A stretch of DNA of 62,000 bases from Symbiodinium natans. Taxonomy: Eukaryota > Sar > Dinophyceae > Suessiales > Symbiodiniaceae. Below are positions 22,201 to 34,200 of the stretch, one piece after another (position 1 is the stretch's first letter; each line of letters begins with the position of its first letter). The notes beneath the pieces were generated by a model, which was not told the origin of the DNA, did not search any database, and worked only from the letters and a program-made list of their open reading frames with translations. The stretch lies in assembly GCA_905221605.1 (NCBI GenBank), contig CAJNDS010002664.1, positions 1-62,000 on the forward strand, written 5' to 3'. Position numbers and translations under genes: made by a program.

Positions 22201-25200
22201 ACTTCCACGTGCTCCAGACACCTCTGCGAAGCTTCAAGATTGAGCCGTAAACCTTTTCAAAGGCCTGCCTTCCCATTCTGATGTTTGGCTGAACGTGCAG
22301 GGGCAGCGAGGATCGACAGCTGAGACTCAGATGCAGTGCTGAAAGAGAAAAGGGCCGCTTGAGGAATCTACTACAAGATACTACAAGTAGGTTCTCGGAG
22401 ATTCAGATTGATGTTGCTTCGATCCGTCAAGACATGCCTGGTCGTTGCGGGTGATCAAGTCGGCCAAAGAGAGACTATTCTTTAGACATGTCCAAGATAT
22501 AGTGTCCAGTGACAACGGCTAGATTTTCCAAAGGCTAACAGTCAAAGGAAACTGCAGAACCCATCGGTTCAGGCAATACTGACCCGGAACCCCCCCTCCC
22601 ACGCCTCTCGGTGAGGATGGCCTCGGGGAAGAAGCTCCGCAGCTGCACCGAGCGGATCTGTTCTGCGGAGTTGATCCTCCGCACTCAAGCTGTGGCCTCC
22701 GTAACCGGCCTTAAAAGCTCAACACATTTGTTGCGGAAAAGTGCTCTTCTCTACCTGCATAAAGATATGTACAAATACAGATATATATATATATATATAC
22801 ATATATGTATATCTGTATATATAAATATATATCTTTTAAGATGGTCTCGGACTCCCGCGCGCTCCCCCCCCCCCAAGGTATCCGGTATCCCCCACCCCCA
22901 TGGAAACCGCCCCCCCCCCCCCCCCACACACCATGGTCTCCCCCCCAACCCCCAAACCTCTCCGCTAAACCTTAAACCTCACACCCTTAACCTAAACCAT
23001 AAACCTTCAACCCCAGATGCAAACCCCCCATTCACAGCACGGGCAGCGGGGGGGCTAAACCTTTCACCCTAAACTTATGTAAACCATAAACCTTAAACCT
23101 CAACCGATTCACAGCACGGGCAGCGGGGGGGCTAAACCTTTCACCCCAAACTTATGTAAACCATAAACCTTAAACCTCAACCCCTAAACCCTAAACCCTC
23201 AGGGGAAGGGGGTGGGCGGCGCAGGGGTAGCACGGGTGGCCGGTCTCTTAAGCCTTCAGCCCTAGATCCTAGCCCCAACCCTCACACCACCCACCTAAAC
23301 CTTAGACCCCAAACCCTGAACCAAATAAACACTAAACCCCAACCCCCCCAACCACACCCACACCACAAAAAGGCGCGGGCCCAAAACCCCTAACCTCCCA
23401 ACCACACCAACAGGGAGGGGCGGGCTGGGCGTGGGCGGGGGTTGTTGGTGGGGGCGTGGGGGGGTGAGTGGGGGGTTGGGGGGAGGTTGGGGGGGTGGGT
23501 TGGGCGGGGGGTGGGTGGGGTGGGGGTGGAGCCCGAAACCATACACATCCATCGACCCATCCATCTATCTATATAGTGCGTGGGGTGTGTACAGACTCCT
23601 CGGCTCCGGTCCTTGGGATTGTCGCTGTCATTTGCCCCTGCAGCGGGACCAGCACGCGCCACTTCTCACTCCTCCCGAATCCGAGGCCATGCGAGCCATG
23701 CGAGCCATGCGAGCCATGCGAGCCATGCGAGCCATGCGAGCCATGCGAACCCTGCTCTGCTTATTCGCGTCGCGGACGTACTCACATCTACAAAACCTGC
23801 AGAGAAGTGCATCTCGAGCATCTTCCTTGAGCTCTGGACCCCGGCGAGGCGCGGGAATGTTTTCGACAGCCGCAGAGCCTCGGACGCCAAAGCTGCTCTC
23901 GGTCGCTATCTCGCGACAGGAAAGAGAGGACATCCCACCGACTGTACGGACCTGTCCCTACCCCAAGTATTCTACTTTTTGACGAGTTCCGCACATCCTG
24001 GCCGTTGCAATTCGCCAGTGAGATGAGATCCTACACACGAAGCTCTCCCCAATGCAGATCGTGTTGGGGCGCTCGGGAAACAGTGCACTCACGGGAAGCA
24101 TTCCATTTCAGGCCACATGCGTCCTCCGTGATACGAGCCCTCTGGGAGAACAAGGTGTGGAGCTCCCTCTCTTGCCTGTCGATTCGAAGCAAGAATCTAA
24201 GAATCGCAGGTGAACAGCAGTTCTGGCAGCTCTGGCGCCTCCCGACGTCGCTCAGCAGTTCCTGTCTTGAAACGTGAAAGCGGATTTACGTCATGCTTGT
24301 GCAGTGCTCTCTGAGCTTTAAGCCTGCAAGCCTCAGCTCTTAGCCACATCGTGAAGCTCACGGCTTTATCAGAAGCTCCCAGAAGTCGGGGGCTCCTTCC
24401 CAAGCTGCTGGTGGCCCTTGTCGTCCTTGGCACAACAGATCGCACACCCCCAGATACCCCCAGAGCAACTCACGCAGAAATGAAGGCCATATTCCTTGAT
24501 AGGAGGGGCAATTCAGAACTAGTCTCTTTGACCAGGCCACTGACTTGAGGAGCTGCATCAAGTGCCAGCCAGCCGGGTCGGGAAAGGCCACCACCACGGA
24601 CTTGATGATTTCCTCAAGTTGAAACTTCACTTGGTCATGCCTACCAAGGGCCTGCAATTCCCGCGCACGGCCTACAGTGTCGAAGGCAAGCCTCTTAGGC
24701 TCCCGGGAAGCTTAGAACTTAGAGCCCTTCTCCAGAATAAAGAGCAGCCAAGAGACTCGGAAGACGGCCCTCAGAGTTGACAATAGGCTCGACCGAAAAG
24801 AAGTGCTCACACCCTAGGCTTTGGTTTAGGAAACGTCTCTCCTGAGCTTAGTCTGCACAACGAGCGGCCGGAACATGGCTGTCACGAGAAGAGCGACGTC
24901 ATCAGCGGAAGAATTAAAGGCTTGCTTGGATGCTGCATATGCCGCCACGCCCACTCTATCCGAACTATCCGTGCGCCCAGGCGCCGCATGTCTGGCTGCA
25001 GCGCACGGCTGATGAGCTGCGACAGGACGGTGTACCACATCCATGGCATCAGACTCCGACCCTGTGCGTCGCAAGGCGTGTCACTACACAGCGCGCCTTC
25101 CACGTGGTGCTAGGATCCCATGCCAAGCCCTGGCCTCATTCATGAGCTCTGCGTTCACCTCCGCCTTCTGAAAGTTCACCTACAGAGTACAGCTCAAGCA

Positions 25201-28200
25201 GCATCCCGAAGATGCGGCTCGACAAGCAAAGGAGTGCTAAATGCCTAGATGCTCCACAAAATTTTGCTGCATGGGCCTCGCAGCACTCCCAGGCAAGCTG
25301 AAGCACCCGGTTGAGAATAAAGTGAACACCTCCGACGGGCTTGGGAAAAATCACTCATTTACAGCTTCCTAAGTCAGCTGTTCGTGAAATTTCTTGAAGC
25401 TCATTGCTTGAGACGAGGCGCGCTTTGTTCCTCTTTGCAGTGCCTGCAGATATCCACGAACCGTGAAGCTCACCAGGTTCTTGCGATCGAAGGGACAATT
25501 CCTCAGGAAACTCGTTGAGTTTTGTGACGGGAGGATGCGGCTCTGGTATCCCGGGGCGTCGGCTCACTACGCGCCGTTCCTTTGGCCTCGACTTCGCTGA
25601 TCTGTCCCTTGAGGAGGCCGTCCAGGTACGAGGCGTGATAGAAGTATGCGGCCTACGAAGTAGGAGTCCGCTCCCATCATCATGAAAGTGCTCAGTCAAG
25701 CGCACCCCCTTTCGGAGTAACTAGGATGCATGGCATTCTTCCACAGGCCACCGCCCTAAAGGAAGGAGAGGAGGAACTGTAACTGAGTGAGCACAGGACA
25801 AATGTATGTATCGGCCTCTGAGTCGCGGAGCTGCTCCTTGGCCTCCCAAGAAAATGGCGCGGTGTAGGGTGGCAGATTAGTAGAAGGAAGAGGCTATCGG
25901 GGAGGGTCTCAATCTCCGCCACGCTATTTGTGCTGGGCCAGTGCTGGGAGTGCCTGTTTGGCTACAGGTGCCAGTGTCTCTCCATGTGGCTGCTTGCTCC
26001 AACTCCCTTGTCTCGTTTGAAAGATGGTAGATTCGGCAGACCCAGTAGATGTGACGCACTACAAGACTAAGAGTATCAGTACAAGAGTGCGAAACAATAA
26101 TCTGCAAAAACATCTTTGAACACCGTCAATGGACCCGCACAGCTCAAGTGCGTCGTGGCCTCTAACCCCCCAGCCTTCCTTCCGTTCTGCACTCTCACTC
26201 TCTCTGGTTTGCACCGCTGGCCTCCTGGAACTCCACCTCGGCCACCCGAGGCAGCAGCAGCGAGGCCTCCGAAGCCTCCGGAGAATGAGAGAACGAGCAG
26301 AGAACCGGCAGAGAGGCGCAAAGGAGCGGAAAGAGCGGCGCCCTTCTGCTGAGTGTGGCACCCAGCGTGTCCCCAACAGGCGAGCTTTTGCATCGCGCTG
26401 AGCCCAGCTTCGCCTCCGGAGTTGCTACCAGTACACCTCTCTCTGTGCTGGTTCACACTCATTCACAGTAGATACGTTAACAACGGTTTATATCACAGTT
26501 TTTCTGGTTAGACGACAACAAAAATGCTCTAAAAGCAAATACAACGAAACAATCAAGAACCCAGACACGTACGCATACTAGAGACCCTCTCTTGTACACA
26601 GTTCCGTGCGGTATTGCCGAGCCGCGCGTGGCGCAGGGCATCGGTCCGGGCCCCGCTGGCATAGAGGATCCTGGGAAGCGCGCTCTGCACTGATGGAAGG
26701 GAACACTCTCAGATCTAAGATCTCAGGGGCATCATGTCAGCAAACGCCAGCAAGTGCACGGATGTGCAGGGCTTCTTGCAGGCAACGCGGCTTGCCCCAC
26801 TCGATCTGCGCAGCACGACGAAGACCTTCCGATGTTCCCTGAAAGCCTCAGGGAAAGTGGGACGCTTACAACCACTGTCACGCCATGCCCACGACCCAGG
26901 GTTGCCACTGGTGTCCGGATGCTCCATGGAGATGTGTTCCTTATGCTTCCGACCTTGGAGGTGTTTAAGGGAGATCTCTCTTGAAGTCTTGGTGACGGCT
27001 AGTGACCCAGGGAAGCAGCAGAGCCGGGCGAAGGCCAACTCCAAGGTTTTCGCGTCCTCTCGCAGTTTGAGGTCCTGGGGGAATGGGCAAACAAACGCGA
27101 ATATGGCTCAAACGATGCTCAACGCATCCACACCGAATCCACCTGGAGCAGCACCGAGAGCGGTCTGAGGAGCGTGTGCCGCACCGAGAACGACGGCGTC
27201 GTGATGTCCTGGGGGCTAAACACTAGAGGAAAATAAAGTACGGAGCTGGTGAGGTGAGATTCGGTTAGATTCACAACCTAAACGCCTTAGAGACTGCTGA
27301 AATCGCAGTGAAGGACAATGCCGCCTGAGATGATCTGAGATACAACTCGTCCCAGTCACCACGAGTAGGGTGTCAATAGATTCAGCGCCATGCGGCACAG
27401 CGGGCAAGGAGATTCTTGGCGACTTCCCCAGGCTTTGAGGAGGAGGGAGTCTGCACGGGCAGGCTAACAAGTAGGCTTTTGATGTCGACTCACTGAGTCT
27501 CATAAGCAGTCCCCAGCCTCCCGGCACTTGCTCAACCACTCGATGTCTGACAGCACATGTAGACCTCCGAAGCAAAGTCAGCACAGAAGGCTTACGCCAC
27601 AGGGACTGTGGCTTACAGCCTCATTCTCCAGTTTCGGAGTCGAGCGGAGTCAAGCACACAAAAGGCACACTCTGGGACGGCCACGCACGAGGTGCTGGTA
27701 GGCCCGGGTGTAGGATTCACGGGCTGCAGCCGAAGCAGCACGGGCGACCTACGCCATAGAAGCCATAGCAAAGATCAACAAGCCGTTTCTGAGACCCGTC
27801 GAAGAGACGAAGATGTGTAGATGCACAAGCTGCATCAGGGCGAGCCGAATTTGCAACACCCAAGAGATCTCAAGAGCCACAGGATGACTCCGACCTAAGC
27901 ACAACCCGCCTCCAGGGTTGTCTCACGGAGTGTGCTGGCCAAATTCGCCGAATCCCGCTCATGTACTGCCAGCACTGCTCTTCCCAGCTTCACCTTGCCG
28001 GAAAATGAACAGGACACGCTAGGGCTGGTAGGGGTGCTTGCAGTGCTTTTGGATGAGACGCCTGGAAGTCGCAAGGTGCATCTGGAGCTGGCTCCTGGCA
28101 AAGCGGAAGGTGGTCTCCTTTGAACCTTGACAACTCAATGTCTTTGATGTCTTTTATCGTATAATGTCGTTTGCATGTCGACTTCTCATCGCCTCACCTG

Positions 28201-31200
28201 AAGGACCTGTGCCAGTCGATCCCAGCTGCCCAGCTGCCAAGCGGCCTCGCAGATGCTTTACTTGGAGGTTCAGGGTACTTACAACCCCGATTATAACTGT
28301 ACTTATTTGACCCCTAAGTCCCTAAGTCCTCTAAGTAGGTTGTAAGGGGACTTATAATTGGGGTTACAAGTACCCATGAACCTCCAAGTAAGCATCCACA
28401 GAGGTTTAGAGAGTATGCTGGTCGAGTATGCTTGAGTGTCCGCTCCTGCCAAGTGGCAGCTTCTACTTAAAAACCTTATACATGTCCTCTTGCCTCCAAG
28501 CTCAAGTGGGGCAGGAGAGTACTTCCCTACTCCAAGACCTGAGCCCGAAGCCATCTGCTCAGACCGAGGCAATCGAGCTTGTCTGAGAAAAAACATATAA
28601 AATTCGGAGGCCACGGAGTTTTTCTCGGGAAAACCAAGGAAAGCAGCAGAGGTGTTCCAGGTAAAAACAGAGAAAGAACAAAGGTTTTTCCTCTGATTTT
28701 CCGAGAAAGTAGAGGTTTGCCTAGCCTAAATCGGCAGAATAGAGGTTGTCCCACCCCACCCCCCAACCCCCCCCACCCCCTCAAAAAAAGAAACACAATA
28801 AATCGCGAACAGTTCGCGAAACTGTTCTCCACCCTTTGGGATTTAGGCATGTTCAGGGATCCAGGGGTATGGGTGTCAGGTTTCGTGTTTAAGTTTAAGG
28901 TTCAGGATTTAGGGGTTCTGGGAGGAGAGTTCGAATATATTCAGGTCTGCATATTCAGGTCTGCAGATCTGGGATATGGAGAAGTTTGGCAGGATCGGTG
29001 TGTCCGCTTCGATTACAGTCCGCCATCTGGAAAATTGCGCATTGGCCGCTGTTACACAATAGCCTGCCCACCTGGACGAGATGCTCCGAAGCACAAGCAG
29101 CCGAGTGGAAATGCCCTACACCCTGAACACCCTGAACCCCGACACCTCCCAAGACCTCAACTCCACAGCCATGTACGCCCCGAAAGTCCGATCTTCCTCT
29201 TCCACCCCCCCTCGGCCTCAACTGCTTGTGGCCGCAGTTGAGCTGCCAAATCAGGCTTCTCCTACAACGGTGGATCTTGCTAACTCTGCAATGTACTCTG
29301 AGACACGCCAGAACCTGCTGAAACAATACATCCATTGAATCAGTGCCTGCTGGATGCCGTTGATGAGTTGAAGGGAGCTCTCGTATCGGTGCATCGCCTC
29401 ATCGTGCCCGGTGGCAGAGCACAAACAGAGCACAAACAGCTCGCTCAGGCAGACATCGGCTGCACTGTGGACTTCGAGAGACATGGGCGGTGACTGACAA
29501 GATGCCGAAAAAACAGCAAATGTTAGTACTGTTAGTTAGAGGAGATATAGTCAGATATAGTCAGATAGAAGAGATCGCTAGGGCGGTGGTCGAGTCGAGG
29601 GCGCGATTGCCTGTGTGCAGCGCACCAGGCCACAAAGAGCTTGGCCGCGCTCTGGGCCCTCCGTGGCCAACTCATGGCAGGCCTCTCCCAGACTCTCCCA
29701 TTTACGAAGAAAACAAGCAGAGCCGCCAAAAACGCCTCCCTTCTTCTGCTCTTTTCCGTGTGCAAGCAAAGACTTCTTGGCACTGTTGCGCAGTCCTGGA
29801 CGTCAGCCCAACGCCCTTGAAGCTCAAGTTCAGGGCGACGAGTCCTAGGGAAGCACTTGCAACTGCGTTCGTTGGCACAAGTGAGATACAAGCCGCTACA
29901 TGCTGCTACATATAAGCCCCCGCGAGACACAAACACGTCCATGCTCAAAACAATGCCGCAAGATCCTGGCACTTGCGGGGCCGATCCGCAACACGCCGAC
30001 CACGCCGTCGACTTCACCTTGGCAGCTTGTTCTTTACAAAGCGAATCCCAGCATCGTGGCTTCGGTTTTTCTAGCCTTTTGCTCTTTCCTTGGCAAGTGA
30101 AATCCCCTCCCTGTCAAGTCTAGCGAAGGAAGCGACGTTCCTAGCTCTCTGCACAAAGGTACACCGAGTGGTACACGGCTAGCTCAAATGGTAGCCACCA
30201 CCGTGCAGTACCCAACTAGAGAGAGCTGCTGGGAGTGCGAGTGGCCAAGTTCACGGTAGATCTTCTGGAGCAACTCACCGTCTGCCTCGGAAAGGCGTGG
30301 CCCTTCCATGTCGAAGATGTTCTGCTTCCGCTGGAACGCCTCATCAAGAGAACACATCTTAATCTTCGCACAGCTAGTTCAAGCTTTAGTAAGATCTTCA
30401 TAACTTCGTAAGGGACCACACCATGTCCATCCGAAAGCGGCAGACGGGGCAAGTAAAGCCCAGGCGAAGCACCGGACCAGACTGCAAATTTGCTGCCATT
30501 GAAGGATTGGGACATACCGGGACCCCTCGCATAGGGTTTCAGGACAATGGCACATCACGGTCAGAGTCAGACGGCGCCTGCTCGATGAGGTCCTCCTCCA
30601 GAAACTGCAGTGCACGGGCGTGCGCGCCACAGCGGAGCGCAGCCGACACCACGAGGCGCGGGGCAAAGGGCATCATGAGCAACTCCTGACTGGGCAGTTT
30701 GATGAAGGGGGAAGTCCGTACCTGACTTTGCTTGACCACAGGGTTTCTTGTTGCTTCTGGGCCGCGATCCGCTGCATCTGCCGGGTCTTCCAGGTCTCGT
30801 CCCCGGTGCGGGTCACCGAAATCCCTTTGACCTCCTCCTAGGGAAACAGCTGCAAGAGGCAAAGAGGAGGGAAGCTCCCGCAATCTGCACGCGACTGCTG
30901 AGAACCGTGAGTACGTGAGCTTGCCTGGCGCTGGAACAAGTCGTCCAACAGTGAGAAGACCTGGGATGCAACTTGGGCAGGCGGACGAGGGTGAGGATGC
31001 CAAAAAATCGGCAAAATCTCTGAAGCTCCGAGGCTTGCCCATCTTGCCGCATCTTGCCCCATCTTGCCCATTCAGCCCACGCTTCAATCCGAGGCGCGGC
31101 TTGCGCCGTGGCCTCTGGGTGAGCGCCTCTGAGACAAGCTGGGGAGCGCGAATCGGCCAAGCAAGAAAAATCAATCATCCCATGGCTTTGAAGCTGCCTT

Positions 31201-34200
31201 GAAGCTTCCCCTAACCCACTGCCCCAGCCCTTCCACGTGCCCCCGCCTTCCCCGAGTCTCAGCAGTGCCGCCAGGCGCTCGGCCAGCGCCGCGAGCTCGC
31301 TGGCGTCCGCGGGACCATTCAGGATCTCGGGCAGCGCCTCCAGAAGGCACCCGAGCATCAGAGAGAGAAGTCAGAAGTCCAGAAGTCGCAAGAAGACATA
31401 AAAGTGTTTTCTCAGCAAGCCACCACCGCGACCACCCTGCGCGTTGCTGCGGCCAGGGCACTTGGTGCATGAGGAACAGCGTGAGCGCATGGTTGCCGGG
31501 TACCGCAGGCATGCAAGCCTGGATGCCGGATGACGTGGCGCGTGCTGCTTGCCGAGATAATTAACTTAACACGCGCCACTCAGTGGAAAATTCAAAATTC
31601 AACTCCATGTGTGAGCTCCTCGAAAAAGGCCCGCCGCTCAGTTGGTAGAAGCTTGGAGGCGGCGATGAGGGCGTCTGCAACGGATTGCAACGGGGGCTCT
31701 GTGAAGCCCAGGGTCCGAGTCTTAAACATCGCTTCTGACACCGTTCAAAAATGTTCACAACCACTCCATTCTACAAACCCCATCGCTCCTTCGAAGGTTG
31801 CCATTCCTTGGCTGGCCGCCTTCGAGGTAGTCACACGCCTTGGCTGCTCAAAGCATATGTCCCTCCCACTTTCGCTTGGTAAAGCTGCACATGCTCAACA
31901 ACAATGGTAGAAAGTGAGGCTCATTTTTGAATACCAAGACACTGATAGGAGCTGCTCATGTATGGCCGCAAGGTCTCCCGCACATCCTGGTCAGGGCCCA
32001 ATCTCGAATCAAACGCAGACTTGCTGGTAAGGCACCTGTTCGAGCGCCCTTGTCAAATCCACGTCCCTGTGCTGCTATTCTGCTATGCCTGAGGGTCCTT
32101 TCAGCATGCTGCTGCTGCTGTGCATAAAGTTTTCGCCAAGTAAAGCTTTGAGGATGCACTGTCTCTGGTTGTGCAGTGCACCAGCCGTAACGGGGTTTGG
32201 GGATGATCCTTTCTGCGTGTGGAGCTGGTCTCGTGCACGTCCAGCAATGCGTTTGATGTCGGGGTTGCAAAAAGGTACAGCGACTGGAACCAACCTGGCC
32301 CTTGCAGCAACAGTTCTGTCAATACGCTCGGTTTCCTTCGTACAGCGTGTGCGTAACTCTTTTCATGCAAACTCATCGTCGTTCCGTGCTTCCGCTGCAA
32401 CACGTCTCTGAAAAAACCCCGAACTTGCGCTGGGGTTGAGAGATTTGAAAGATTTGCATGATTCAAGAATCTAGTCGTACGGGAAAACAGACAGTCACAG
32501 CCTTCCTACTTCTGAGGGCGGCGCGCAAGCGAATTAAATCCGCCGAGGCCTCGGGCCGGAGGTGTATAGGTTGTCAGAACAGGCACGCCCTTTTTCGGAC
32601 CCCTTTTTTTGGCCTCAAATTTTGAGGCAAGCGGACGGTTTGGCAGGATGAGAGGCAGTTGAAGCCCCTCCCAGCAGGGCCCCCCCCCCCTGCCCCCCCC
32701 CCCCCCCCACCCCCCCCCCCCCCCCCCCCACCCCCCCCCGCCCCCCCCCCCCACCCCCCCCCCCCCCCCCCCCACCCCCCCCCACCCCGGCCCCCCCCCC
32801 CCCCGGCACCCCCCAGCCCCCCCACCCCACCTTTTTTCCGCTCCCCCTCCCCCCCCCTCCCCCACCCCACCTGCCCCCCCCCTCCCCCCCACCCTGCCGA
32901 AGAGTCGTCTTAAACCTTGGGGCCTGGCTCAACCCTACGATCACTCCAAGCCGAAGCCTAAACCCAAAAAAACCCTCAACCCCAAAGCGTGAACCCTGAG
33001 CCCTAAACTAACCCTCAACCCCAAACCCCAAACCATAAACCATAAACCCGGAACCCTCAACCCTCATCCCTCAACCCAACCCTTATTGCTTGGGGTCCAG
33101 CGACTTGGGCGCTGCGGAATCACCATGCTCACGCGGATGCGCTGGGCCGGGCCGAGGCGGGTCGCGTAGCGTTAAAATTAACGCTCAGCCTGAGAAGCTG
33201 CTAAGCCTGCATCTGCAAACCCAAGGAAAACCAAGCGAGGTGACAACCTTGGGCAGCAACCTTGGGCAACCTTGGGCAGCACATTCAAGCGCAACAGCGC
33301 CAAGTATGGGAACCTGCACTGGTACTCCAAAACTTGGGGAAACAACTCCGATGTTCTCCGTCAAGTGATGCCGTCCCCAGCAGCTGCAATGAGCTTCCTC
33401 CCTTCAGCAGACACCCAGAAGCTGCTCAGGGCTTTGTTTGCTCCAACATTGGGGGTTTGCCACAGGGCGGCTGGCTTTGAGGACCTTAACAACTGGGCTA
33501 AGGATTCAGGCCATGTCAGGGCCGGCGATCACGGCTCAACCTTCTGAACTACATGCTAGACTGCTGGACTGCACCGTGACGGACTCAGTCCTCACGCTCC
33601 AGCTTCATCAGCAGTTGCTGGTCTTTCCCGCCGGGCTTCAGGTAGCGAAAGATCTCCTGACAAGAAAAAGTTCCCCTGATCAATTGCCGGGGACGATTTT
33701 TCATACTTATGCTCACATATGACTAGCCAGTGGCCGAAGTCGTGAAATGAGAGTTGCGTGATCCTTGATGTTCCCTGCTGGGCTTTGGGTACAAGCCGAG
33801 TGCAGGGACTGTCTGGCCTAAGGCTCCACGACTTCGCCGAATCACGAATCGTAACGACGTGCAAATGCTGCCCTGTGCTGCTCCTGAACTGCGAAGGCGT
33901 AGTTGTTGCGGCTGGTCAAGTTGGGGGCCAGGAAGTCTTCAAGGACAGTCTTGGCCAGGTCCACGTCGCCTCTCCAAGGCCAGTGGGACAGTGTGGTACT
34001 GAGCAAGAGCCAGCTGACTCTTGACGTTACGGCTTACGGTTTGCCGCACGGGGATGTTGCGCCTTTTGGCGAGCGATTCTCCAAGACCGTGTTGTGGCGC
34101 TCCACCAGCACCTGGACAAACAAACAAGAGCGATTATCGCATAAACTCCAACTCAGACACAGCGCCCGAGACACCTGGACACCTAGCGCGGTGCCTCACA

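Noticed and set aside
23686-23752. CRISPR-like regular repeat
   Set aside because: Seven contiguous 9-bp units with no spacers; a simple minisatellite. The same applies to the 12-bp repeat at 36695-36802.
30690-30721. A 32-nt GT...AG intron joining the exons at 30722-30837 and 30578-30689
   Set aside because: The phases match, but the retained reading FIKLPSQELL also fits the ATR alignment, so an ultra-short intron is not established.
32659-32913. Proline-rich and glycine-rich proteins
   Set aside because: Poly-C tract read in different frames; almost no other codons.
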